A DNA stretch of 7,859 nucleotides from Comamonadaceae bacterium (GCA_947505995.1 CANNNB010000105.1:1-7859), one strand, 5' to 3'; shown: positions 1-6,853, counted from the first letter of the stretch. The notes: generated by a model not told the origin, from the letters alone. Translations and numbers: made by a program.

Positions 1-575
1 CCAATGACCACCACATCGGCTTTGGTAAAGCGGGTCATCATGCCCAAGAGCACACTCTTGCCCACACCAGAGCCAGCCACCAAGCCCACACGTTGACCTC
101 GGCCCAATGTCAATAAACCGTTAATGGCTTTAACGCCTACATCGAGCACGCTGTCGATGGGGCCACGCTCCATGGGGTTGATGGGCAAGCCCAACAAACT
201 CAATCGCGCTTTGCATGCAGGCTTAGGTTTGCCATCTAAAGGCTCGCCACGACCATCGATGACGCGGCCTAAAAGTTCTGGGCCTAAGCATGCTGTGCCC
301 AAGTCATATGCCATTCGCACCGAAGCGCCAGGGCCAATGCCCACAGGTTCAGTGAGCGGCATGAGGTACAAAGTTTTGTCGTTGAAGCCTACAACTTCAG
401 CTTCAATTTTGTGGCCATCTTGACCAATGACTTCGCAGCTAGACCCCACAGGCGCCATGATGCCTCGTGCTTCCATGCGAAGGCCTACCAAGCGTACCAA
501 GGTGCCGCAGCGCTCTGGGCTGGAAGCCCGTGCAAGCGACATGCTGCGGGCAACTTCAGCTGCAAAATTAGTCAT
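1..575 (-). CDS. fliI: Flagellum-specific export ATPase FliI (partial, N-terminal part)
   Basis: FliI is the cytoplasmic ATPase of the flagellar type III export apparatus. It is related to the F1 beta subunit and helps deliver rod, hook and filament subunits to the export gate. The reading frame is open to the left edge, giving 191 complete residues of a protein usually about 440-480 long. An N-terminal beta-barrel-like domain (residues ~20-95) is followed by the LGRVIDGRGEPLDG segment (102-115) typical of FliI and related type III ATPases. The Walker A loop AGSGVGKS lies at 167-174, with Lys173 as the nucleotide-binding lysine. Walker B and the C-terminal domain lie outside the window. The ATG at 573-575 is chosen because GGGGA sits 5 bases upstream (581-585). 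It overlaps the fliH stop in ATGACTAA, so translation is probably coupled to fliH. Identification is secure. Confidence 0.96.
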   Translation of the reverse strand, partial: MTNFAAEVARSMSLARASSPERCGTLVRLVGLRMEARGIMAPVGSSCEVIGQDGHKIEAEVVGFNDKTLYLMPLTEPVGIGPGASVRMAYDLGTACLGPELLGRVIDGRGEPLDGKPKPACKARLSLLGLPINPMERGPIDSVLDVGVKAINGLLTLGRGQRVGLVAGSGVGKSVLLGMMTRFTKADVVVI

Positions 576-1713
576 GCGATTCCCCAGCCTTGTCTTCATC
601 TGCCTTTGGATTTGACTCAGTCAAGTCCAAATCAGGCAAATTCAATGACGACAAATTCAGAGGCTCTGCAAATTCAGCAACAGATGAAGGTGACAGTTCA
701 ACAATATCTTCTGCTGTATCAATAGCTTCTGCTGGTGCAAACCTAGAGTTGGTATTTCGTGGCAATGCATCTTCAACCGTTTCGGCTTTGCCCCTGCGGG
801 CTGCAAGTCGTTCTGGTTGGAAAGCCGTTTGAGCTTGCCAAGGCTTGGTGTTTTGCAACAAGGCTTGAGCCAGCGTTTCAAGGCGGTGCTCAATGAGATC
901 GCTTACCACGGCATCGTCTGCGCGCACGCGCACACTGCCTGGCAACAAATGGGTGTCTGCAATTAGGCGCCACTGGTGCGTTTTTTCGCCAGGTGCGGCT
1001 TTGTGGTTTTGCAACAAGGCCATGTCATTGGGGTTGAGTTCTACCACCACACTGGATACCGATTGAACATCGAGGGTTTCAATGCAGCGGTCAATCATAT
1101 TTTGAATACCACTGGTAGAAATGCTCAGTTCAGTCAGTGTAAGTTGTTCAGCCAAATGCAATGCCAAGCGCTTGAGTGGCTCGTTCCATGAGGCTGGATT
1201 TTCTTTCAAAGCCGCAACGCCTTGCTCAATGTTGACCAAGAGTTGGTTGGCCTTGTCGGCCAAAGCCGTCAAGCTTTCTGCTTCTATTTGTTCTGCTTCT
1301 TGTGAGGCGGCTTCTTGTTGCAGTTTTTTGCCATCGTTGACGCCGCGGTCGTAGGCTTCTTTTTTGATTTTTTCTAAGGTTTCAGCATCCATGCCAGAAA
1401 GCGAAACGCTGGAGAAGGCGTCTGAATTGGCATGGCCATCGGCACCTGTTGAATCAGAAAAATCGCCTTCGTTTTTGTCTGCCACATCGGTGATGGTGAG
1501 CTCTTCGGCGGCGTCTGCAATCTTGCCAGCAGCCTGTTGTTCTTCAACTGTCCACAAAGCAAAATGCGAAGACTTGGGCCGTAAATAATTTTCTTGAACA
1601 AACCCTGCGTTTTGCAACTCGACAGGTTTAAGCGGTTTTAAGGGCTGCCATACAGGCGCACCTTTTGGCAAGCCCAATTTGGCGGACTTGCCAGAAGTCG
1701 ATGCGTTATACAA
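568..1713 (-). CDS. fliH: Flagellar assembly protein FliH (export ATPase regulator), long form
   Basis: FliH is the peripheral-stalk-like partner of FliI. It dimerises, binds and restrains the ATPase, and docks it to the C-ring and export gate. The 381-residue product exceeds the roughly 230-residue enteric protein. Residues 1-105 are a poorly conserved region with Trp22 and Trp54; Trp residues near the FliH N-terminus are known docking contacts in enteric bacteria. Residues ~108-165 are a charged helical stretch with one GxxxG (124-128). The conserved C-terminal domain runs ~175-290 and includes LLPGSVRVRADDAVV (256-270). Residues ~295-381 form an acidic, probably disordered tail not usual in the family. 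The start is TTG at 1711-1713: GGAGG lies 5 bases upstream (1719-1723), an in-frame TAG sits just upstream, and no other start occurs before residue 108. It overlaps fliG by 8 bases and fliI by 8 bases. Recognition rests on the conserved domain and gene order. Confidence 0.92.
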   Translation of the reverse strand: MYNASTSGKSAKLGLPKGAPVWQPLKPLKPVELQNAGFVQENYLRPKSSHFALWTVEEQQAAGKIADAAEELTITDVADKNEGDFSDSTGADGHANSDAFSSVSLSGMDAETLEKIKKEAYDRGVNDGKKLQQEAASQEAEQIEAESLTALADKANQLLVNIEQGVAALKENPASWNEPLKRLALHLAEQLTLTELSISTSGIQNMIDRCIETLDVQSVSSVVVELNPNDMALLQNHKAAPGEKTHQWRLIADTHLLPGSVRVRADDAVVSDLIEHRLETLAQALLQNTKPWQAQTAFQPERLAARRGKAETVEDALPRNTNSRFAPAEAIDTAEDIVELSPSSVAEFAEPLNLSSLNLPDLDLTESNPKADEDKAGESHD

Positions 1714-2761
1714 AGTCGCCTCCGCCTAAGACCAACTCACCAGAGTCAGATAACTTGCGGGCTGAACGCATAATTTGTTTTTGTGCTTCTTCCACATCCG
1801 ACAAGCGCATGAGGCCTTTGGCATCCATCTCGTCTTTGAACATACCGCGGGCACGCTCCGACATGTTGTCGAAGAAACGTGCTTTGACCTCTTCGCTGGC
1901 GCCCTTCATGGCGATCATCAACTGGTTGTTGTCCACTGCACGCATGAGCACCTGAATGCCTTTGTTGTCCACGGCGCTGAGGTTTTCGAACGTAAACATA
2001 TTGTCTTGAATGCGCATCATCAAGTCGGCGTCGATGCTCTCCAAGCCCTTCATGATGGACGCTTCCAAAGCTGTCTTCGTGGAGTTCATGATTTGCGCCG
2101 CCGCCTTGATACCGCCAAAACTGGAGGACTTGGAGCTGGTGTTGTTGGTGAACTGCAACTTCATGATGGACTCAAGTTCTTGCATGGCCGATGGCTGCAC
2201 AGTTTCCAAGCTGGCCACACGCTGAATAATTTCTGGGCGTGTTTCGTCGGGCAAGAAGTTCAGCACGTCGGCTGCCACTTGGTGGTCTAGTACTGACAAA
2301 ATAATGGCCGTTACCTGAGGGTGTTCGGTTTTAATCATGTCGGCAATGGCGCGTGCGTCCATCCACTGCAAAATCTCGAGGCCTTTGGTGCTTTGGCCTG
2401 GCAAGATGCGGCCTAACACTGAAGCAGCTTTGTCGTCGCCCAAAGCGCGTTTGAACACTTTTTCGACATAGTCGGTGGTGCCCAAGCCCAAGCTCGATTG
2501 CTTTTTGATGGTTGATACAAAATCGTCAAGTATCTCGTTCACCGCTTCTTGCGACACATCAGACACCGCCACCATGGCGCCGCCCAAAGACTGAACTTCG
2601 CCTGGATTTAAAAACTTGATAATCTCAGACGCTTGTTGTTCGCCCAGCAATAACATCAATACGGCAGCACGTTGTGCACCACTGATATTGGACATCTCGA
2701 CGCGCAGTTTTTCTGCAGCTTCAATATCAGCTGGGTTTTTGCTTATTTCTTTTTCGGCCAT
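1706..2761 (-). CDS. fliG: Flagellar motor switch protein FliG
   Basis: FliG forms the upper part of the cytoplasmic C-ring. Its N-terminal domain binds the FliF tail, its middle domain binds FliM, and its C-terminal domain meets the MotA stator to generate torque. All three parts are present in 351 residues. The N-terminal domain spans ~25-115. The middle domain carries the conserved EHPQ at 146-149. The linker Gly-Gly is at 216-217. The C-terminal domain has MFTFENL at 255-261 and the torque-helix charged positions, apparently Lys286, Arg303, Asp310-Glu311 and Arg319. The second acidic position is Glu rather than the usual Asp. The N-terminus is about 20 residues longer than enteric FliG. 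I keep the first ATG because TAAGGA lies 6 bases upstream (2768-2773), while the internal Met23 has no such site. The gene starts 9 bases after fliF, and its binding site overlaps the fliF stop. Confidence 0.97.
   Translation of the reverse strand: MAEKEISKNPADIEAAEKLRVEMSNISGAQRAAVLMLLLGEQQASEIIKFLNPGEVQSLGGAMVAVSDVSQEAVNEILDDFVSTIKKQSSLGLGTTDYVEKVFKRALGDDKAASVLGRILPGQSTKGLEILQWMDARAIADMIKTEHPQVTAIILSVLDHQVAADVLNFLPDETRPEIIQRVASLETVQPSAMQELESIMKLQFTNNTSSKSSSFGGIKAAAQIMNSTKTALEASIMKGLESIDADLMMRIQDNMFTFENLSAVDNKGIQVLMRAVDNNQLMIAMKGASEEVKARFFDNMSERARGMFKDEMDAKGLMRLSDVEEAQKQIMRSARKLSDSGELVLGGGDFV
1719..1723 (-). promoter_or_regulatory. Ribosome binding site that sets the TTG start of fliH
   Basis: GGAGG, five bases before the TTG at 1711-1713, lies inside the last codons of fliG. 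It is the strongest Shine-Dalgarno match at this junction. Together with the in-frame TAG at 1726-1728 it fixes fliH initiation at the non-ATG codon. Confidence 0.75.
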
Positions 2762-2770
2762 GGTTAATCC

Positions 2771-4663
2771 TTAGGCTAACTTAATCATCTTCTTGAGCAC
2801 ACTGGCCACACGCGATGTGTCTTCCGCCACAATCATGCGCACCAGAGCCACCTTGTCGTCGTAGGTATTGGCAGTGTCCAGCATCTCCATGGAAATACTA
2901 GATTTCTTAGGCTTAAGCTTAGCTTTGATTTCTTCCAAAGTCTCGCCTTCGCCCAATTGGATGGCATTCATGTCTTCAGGTGACAACTCGCCATCGCCCA
3001 TGGCAACCTTCTCGGCAGCCAGTGCTGCAGCCACAGCTTCGGCTTCCAACTCGGCTGGCGTTTTGAGCAAGCCCAACATGCGCAGCACAGCAGGACGAAT
3101 GACCAGCAACAAGAATGCCAAGAACATCATGCCCAACAAACCACTCTTGATGTAGGTTTGCAAAGACTCGTCTTTGTACCAAGGAATGCTCAAGTCGTAA
3201 ACAACTTCTGGTTCAAACTTGGCTTGCACCACAGTGACCACGTCGCCACGCTTTTCGTTGTAGCCCACCACGCCGCGCACCAACTCTTGCATGCGAGCAA
3301 TTTCATCATCAGTGTAAGGGTTGGGCTTGGACTCGCCTGGTTCACCCTTGTCATTTTTGGGACCCACAGTAGGTGCACGCTCATTGATTAGCACGGCCAC
3401 ACTCAAGCGGTCTACAGTGCCTGTTGCATTTTTCACATGGCGAACAGAACGGTCTAGTTCGAAGTTGCGTGTGCTGCGCGACACGGCGCTGGTTGTAGCT
3501 CCGCCTGCGCCAGCAGACGTAGCAGCTGAAGAATTGGTTGTCACAGAAGGTGCAGGTGGCGGTGTGTTGGACAAGGTGCCTGGAATGCCTACAGCTTCCT
3601 GTGCGCCACTTTTGTCTTCACTCACGGCTTCAGAACGTGTCTTAGGGCCTTTTTCACGGGTGTCAAAATCTTCCGTCGTGACTTCTGTTTGGGTAAAGTC
3701 AAGCGCCATGTTCACTTGTGAGCGCACATTGTTGTCGCCCACGATGGGTGACAAAATTTGCATCACACGTTGGCGATACACATCTTCCATTTTTTGTTTG
3801 TGCGTGCTTTGCGCTGAAGTCAAACCCAATGAAGCAGCTGAGCTGGAATCGGTAATGAGTTTGCCTTGGTTGTCTACCACAGCCACGTTTTCAGGTGTCA
3901 TGAGTGGCACGCTAGAAGCTACCAAATGAACCAAGGCTTGAACTTGGTTCTGAGACACCGAACGGCCTGCATAAGGGGTAATGATGACAGATGCCTTAGG
4001 GGGTGTGCGGTCGCGCACAAACACCGATTGCTTTGGCATGGCCAAATGCACACGCGCTTGCTGAATGGTGTCAATTTGCATGATGGTACGCGCCAACTCT
4101 TGCTCCATGGCCGAGGTGTAGCGCACTTGTTCCATGAACTGACTGGTGGTCATGGCCGATTGGTCTTTCAAAGACTCCATGCCCAAGTTGCCCGTTTTTG
4201 GAATGCCTTTAGAAGCTAAGAAAATTCGCGCTTCGTGGTATTTGTTGGCAGGAACTGTGATCTGGCCAGAAGAAGGGTCCATTACGGGTTTGAACTCGCT
4301 GGCCTTCAACGCTTCCATGGCTGTTTGCTGATCGGCCTCGCTCATGTTCACCATGAGGGGGCGGTAGGTGGGCATGTTGATCCAGATGTAAATAATGCCA
4401 AACAACAAAACAGCCAAGCCCATCAAGATGAGGGGCATGGCTTTTTTAACGCCGGGCTGCTTCATCAATTGCTGAATGGCAACGATGGGGCCTGCTCCGC
4501 CTGCGCCGTAGTTGCCGGTTTGGTTATTGATGTCCATGCCAGGCGTGAATGTGGCGAGTGCGCCGCCGGAAGTGGTGTTGCCGCCTCCCGTGGTGGCAAG
4601 TGCTGTGTTGCCTGTACCCGCAGAGGCAAGACCTGGTTGGAAGGGTGCTAATGTCGTGGCCAT
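2771..4663 (-). CDS. fliF: Flagellar MS-ring protein FliF
   Basis: FliF assembles the MS ring in the inner membrane, the first built structure of the basal body and the platform for FliG and the export gate. The 630-residue product has a long Gly/Thr/Ala-rich N-terminal segment (1-60) before the first membrane helix (~75-96). The periplasmic ring-building domains follow (~97-275 and ~285-345, resuming at ~398-490). They include the family segment QARVHLAMPKQSVFVRD (202-218). A low-complexity Ser/Thr/Ala/Pro loop lies at ~360-397, the second membrane helix at ~505-527, and a cytoplasmic tail with an Ala/Glu-rich helix (535-555) after it. The end (~594-630) is the conserved FliG-binding helix region. 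The upstream site GAGAG is weak and 8 bases away, so a later start such as Met43 cannot be excluded. The gene is separated from fliE by 37 bases and from fliG by 9. Confidence 0.96.
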   Translation of the reverse strand: MATTLAPFQPGLASAGTGNTALATTGGGNTTSGGALATFTPGMDINNQTGNYGAGGAGPIVAIQQLMKQPGVKKAMPLILMGLAVLLFGIIYIWINMPTYRPLMVNMSEADQQTAMEALKASEFKPVMDPSSGQITVPANKYHEARIFLASKGIPKTGNLGMESLKDQSAMTTSQFMEQVRYTSAMEQELARTIMQIDTIQQARVHLAMPKQSVFVRDRTPPKASVIITPYAGRSVSQNQVQALVHLVASSVPLMTPENVAVVDNQGKLITDSSSAASLGLTSAQSTHKQKMEDVYRQRVMQILSPIVGDNNVRSQVNMALDFTQTEVTTEDFDTREKGPKTRSEAVSEDKSGAQEAVGIPGTLSNTPPPAPSVTTNSSAATSAGAGGATTSAVSRSTRNFELDRSVRHVKNATGTVDRLSVAVLINERAPTVGPKNDKGEPGESKPNPYTDDEIARMQELVRGVVGYNEKRGDVVTVVQAKFEPEVVYDLSIPWYKDESLQTYIKSGLLGMMFLAFLLLVIRPAVLRMLGLLKTPAELEAEAVAAALAAEKVAMGDGELSPEDMNAIQLGEGETLEEIKAKLKPKKSSISMEMLDTANTYDDKVALVRMIVAEDTSRVASVLKKMIKLA

Positions 4664-4700
4664 GTTTGAAATCTCTCAGTCTTATCTTTAAGTGCCAGCC

Positions 4701-5072
4701 TTAAACAGGCATGTTCAAAATGTCTTCATAAGCCTTGAGAATTTTGTTGCGCACCTGCAAGGTGGCTTCAAAACTCAAGGACGATTTCTGCATGCTTAAC
4801 ACCACATCGGTGATGGGCACGCCTTCGCCTCGTTCGTAAGAGGTTGCAATTTTGCTGGCATGCATTTGGTTCTCGTTCACCTTGTCAACGGTTTGGCGCA
4901 CCAAGTCGCCAAAGCCTGAAGGGCCTTGTGTGCTTTGCGAGCCTGCCAAACCATTGAGGCCGCCAACCTTGTTGCCATCGGTATCAATGCCGCCAGCCGC
5001 TTGGGACTGATGAGAGCGCAGAGTTTGCAACATTGACTGAATGTTGCCTTGGGAATTAATTTTTTCAATCAT
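4701..5072 (-). CDS. fliE: Flagellar hook-basal body complex protein FliE
   Basis: FliE is a small rod-junction protein. It is exported early and joins the MS ring to the proximal rod. The 123-residue product has a Gly/Ser/Gln-rich variable N-terminal part (1-55). The conserved helical C-terminus follows, with VVLSMQKSSLSFEATLQVRN (90-109) and the terminal IL.AYEDILNM.V pattern that is diagnostic of FliE. It is about 20 residues longer than enteric FliE, all in the N-terminal part. The ATG at 5070-5072 is chosen because AAGGGGAA lies 5 bases upstream. An in-frame TTG 24 bases earlier (5094-5096) would start inside the preceding gene and has no comparable site. The start is 11 bases after the activator stop, and that stop is part of the fliE ribosome binding site, so the two are very likely cotranscribed. 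Confidence 0.95.
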   Translation of the reverse strand: MIEKINSQGNIQSMLQTLRSHQSQAAGGIDTDGNKVGGLNGLAGSQSTQGPSGFGDLVRQTVDKVNENQMHASKIATSYERGEGVPITDVVLSMQKSSLSFEATLQVRNKILKAYEDILNMPV

Positions 5073-5077
5073 GTGTG

Positions 5078-5085
5078 TTCCCCTT
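5078..5085 (-). promoter_or_regulatory. Strong ribosome binding site of fliE overlapping the activator stop codon
   Basis: AAGGGGAA lies five bases before the fliE ATG. Its first two bases are the last two of the TAA of the preceding gene. This decides the fliE start in favour of the ATG at 5072 over the upstream TTG, and it suggests translational coupling. Confidence 0.75.
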
Positions 5086-6643
5086 AAGCGGCCCAAGCCA
5101 TGGCGCCGTTTTCAGCTTTAAGTTTGGCCAATTTGTAGCGCAGCGTGCGGGGGCTAATGCCCAACTTGGCTGCGGCTTCCATCCGGCTTTCGGTGTTTTG
5201 AATGGCTGCCAAAATCATTTGGTGTTCGCTGGTTTTAACGGCTTCTTGCAAATTAGAGCCAATGAACGCGTTGTCTTCGGTATTGCTGGTGTCGGGATAC
5301 CGAAGCGCTTCGGTGGGCATGCCAAACTGAGACACAGGCGTGGCTGATGTTGCATGGCCAGTACGAGTGGCGTTGAAGCTTTGAATGGCTTCGGCCACTG
5401 GCACGGGAGCTAATTCTTGAGACAAGCCCATCATGTGCATGTCTGCCGTATCGTCAAACATCAGGTGATGAACTTCAATGTGTTGGTCGGAACACAACAC
5501 CACAGCGCGCTGCACCACATTTTCTAATTCGCGCACATTGCCAGGCCATGGATAGGCCAAGAGTTGAGTTTGTGCTTCGTCGCTCAAAGTAAACTCTTGT
5601 GCATTGGGCGCGTGGCGCAGCAACAAGCTGGCTACCAAAGGCAAGATGTCGCCTTTGCGATCACGCAATGGCGGCACACGCAACTTGAATGTGCTGATGC
5701 GGAAATACAAATCTTCCCGAAACTCGCGATCGGCAATGGCCACGCGCAAGTCTTTGTTGGTGGCAGCAATGATTCGCACATCGATGGCCACTTGGCGCTC
5801 TGAGCCCAAGCGAGTAAGCAAACGCTCTTGCAACACACGAAGCAACTTGGCTTGTAAGTGCATGGGCATTTCGCCAATTTCGTCCAAGAACAAAGTGCCG
5901 CCTTGGGCTTGTTCAAACAAACCTTTGAATTCTTTTTGTGCGCCGGTGAAAGCACCTTTTTCGTGGCCAAACAACATATCGTCAATGAGCTGCTCTGGCA
6001 AAGCGGCGCAGTTAAGTCCGACGAAGGGGCCGCGTGCGCGCTTGGAAGACTCGTGCAACACACGCGCCAATATTTCTTTACCAGCACCAGTGGGACCTTC
6101 AATGAGGGCGGTTACGTTGGCTTGAGCCACGCGCTGAGCCAGGGCCAGCAAGTGGCGGCTAGCAGGGTCGACATACACCACACTCTTTTGCGGCGCGGCA
6201 GCTGCCACCACTTCTGAGGGCGGCGCCATGCGGGCCACCATGGAAGCGGCAGAAGAAGACAAACGCAAAGCTTGAATGGCTTGGTGCGCCATTTGCCAAG
6301 AAGTGGCAGACCAGTCGTCGGTGGCCAACACATGCGCGGCACCTTGGCGCATGGCTTGCACAGCCAACTCTAAGTGGCGGCGGTCAACACGGCAGACCAC
6401 AGGCAATGCACAGCCAGCGCGCAACATGAGGTTTTGGCAGCTTTGCAGCAAATCCAAAGTGGTGTCGTGGCGAATGACCAGGGCCAGCGTTTGGCCATGG
6501 CTTAAAGCTGATTGAAGTTCGTCAAGCGTATTGATGCAACGAACAGACAGGCCGGCTGCCGTTAATTGGGCGTGCTCAGGCGCGTCGAGGGGCTGGATCG
6601 GGTCTAGCCAAAGAACTTGTTGCGCGATATGTAAGGAGCTCAT
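5084..6643 (-). CDS. Sigma-54-dependent flagellar transcriptional activator (FlrC/FleQ-type) with degenerate receiver domain
   Basis: This is a bacterial enhancer-binding protein that would use ATP hydrolysis to open promoters held by sigma-54 RNA polymerase. Its location points to flagellar genes as targets. The 519-residue product has three parts. Residues ~5-125 look like a receiver fold, but the usual phospho-acceptor Asp, switch Thr and Lys appear missing (Arg58 and Thr108 stand near the first and last). The AAA+ domain (~155-385) has Walker A GPTGAGKE (183-190), the sigma-54 contact loop GAFTGA (230-235), Walker B GGTLFLDEIGE (248-258) and WPGNVRELENV (366-376). A variable linker leads to a Fis-type helix-turn-helix (~466-513, core LGISPRTLRYKLAKL). 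The start is uncertain. An upstream ATG at 6667 would add 8 residues, but the predicted transcript would begin only about 7 bases before it; the ATG at 6643 leaves about 30. FlrC, FleR and FleQ are all possible relatives, so no symbol is given. Confidence 0.9.
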   Translation of the reverse strand: MSSLHIAQQVLWLDPIQPLDAPEHAQLTAAGLSVRCINTLDELQSALSHGQTLALVIRHDTTLDLLQSCQNLMLRAGCALPVVCRVDRRHLELAVQAMRQGAAHVLATDDWSATSWQMAHQAIQALRLSSSAASMVARMAPPSEVVAAAAPQKSVVYVDPASRHLLALAQRVAQANVTALIEGPTGAGKEILARVLHESSKRARGPFVGLNCAALPEQLIDDMLFGHEKGAFTGAQKEFKGLFEQAQGGTLFLDEIGEMPMHLQAKLLRVLQERLLTRLGSERQVAIDVRIIAATNKDLRVAIADREFREDLYFRISTFKLRVPPLRDRKGDILPLVASLLLRHAPNAQEFTLSDEAQTQLLAYPWPGNVRELENVVQRAVVLCSDQHIEVHHLMFDDTADMHMMGLSQELAPVPVAEAIQSFNATRTGHATSATPVSQFGMPTEALRYPDTSNTEDNAFIGSNLQEAVKTSEHQMILAAIQNTESRMEAAAKLGISPRTLRYKLAKLKAENGAMAWAA

Positions 6644-6684
6644 TGCTTTCTGGTGCCTCATGTGCATAGGAATGCATGAGTATT

Positions 6685-6700
6685 AGCAATGGCCGTGCCA
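6685..6700 (-). promoter_or_regulatory. Sigma-54 (-24/-12) promoter of the activator-fliEFGHI operon
   Basis: On the minus strand the sequence is TGGCAC, five bases (GGCCA), then TTGCT. This matches the established sigma-54 consensus TGGCACG-N4-TTGCW at every fixed position. The -24 element is at 6695-6700 and the -12 element at 6686-6689. Counting from the -12 base, transcription should start near 6674, which puts the promoter directly in front of the activator gene and in the correct direction. No other promoter-like element as good was seen upstream of fliE, fliF, fliG, fliH or fliI, so it probably drives the whole run. It needs an activator: either the adjacent gene product (autoregulation) or a higher-tier regulator. 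Confidence 0.85.
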
Positions 6701-6704
6701 TGTT

Positions 6705-6722
6705 AAATTGAGTACTTAATTT
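6705..6722. promoter_or_regulatory. 18-bp near-perfect palindrome upstream of the sigma-54 promoter
   Basis: The sequence AAATTGAGTACTTAATTT reads the same on both strands except for one base pair (8 of 9 pairs match). It is centred at 6713/6714, about 40 bases before the predicted transcription start and just outside the -24 element. A perfect 8-bp palindrome, TTGTACAA (6721-6728), overlaps its edge, and both share GTAC. The spacing suits a repressor or architectural protein better than a classic enhancer site. The binding protein is unknown, and AT-rich chance symmetry is possible. Confidence 0.4.
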
Positions 6723-6754
6723 GTACAAAATATGGCTTTTTAGTCAAATTACCG

Positions 6755-6779
6755 ACAGTGAAACTGTACTTTTAGACAG
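6755..6779. promoter_or_regulatory. Candidate upstream activator site: overlapping ACAG/CTGT inverted repeats
   Basis: ACAGT-GAA-ACTGT (6755-6767) is a perfect 5-bp inverted repeat with a 3-base spacer. A further ACAG (6776-6779) forms a second dyad with the CTGT at 6764-6767. The centres lie about 87 and 97 bases before the predicted sigma-54 transcription start, a usual distance for enhancer-binding proteins. Assignment to the adjacent activator or to any known site class is inference. Confidence 0.35.
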
Positions 6780-6853
6780 CTACAACCACAGGCCAAAGCA
6801 CGCAAGGCAAGGTCTTTTGACAATGCCAGCAGCCAGGTGGCGTGAAACAGCCA

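Noticed and set aside
637..676. Three CAAATTCA copies as a possible direct-repeat array
   Set aside because: They lie inside fliH, with unequal spacing (15 and 17), and are accounted for by a repeated Leu/Asn-type peptide pattern. There is no CRISPR or iteron structure.
1775..2290. Plus-strand open frame of 171 codons opposite fliG
   Set aside because: Its His/Leu/Val-rich composition is that expected of an antisense shadow, and fliG is conserved over the whole stretch.
3321..3929. Long plus-strand open frame (202 codons) opposite fliF
   Set aside because: It is antisense to a clearly conserved gene, shows no recognisable domain, and is explained by the codon bias of the opposite strand.
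4692..4697. TGGCAC on the minus strand in the gap between fliE and fliF, like a sigma-54 -24 element
   Set aside because: Five bases later the sequence is GATA, not TTGC, so the essential -12 GC is missing. Much of the gap is needed for the fliF leader.
5073..5096. Longer fliE beginning at the TTG at 5096
   Set aside because: It would overlap the activator coding end and lacks a ribosome binding site, whereas the ATG at 5072 has AAGGGGAA at good spacing.
5604..6217. Overlapping plus-strand frames opposite the activator AAA+ domain
   Set aside because: They mirror the Walker and GAFTGA coding region and have no convincing start site or domain.
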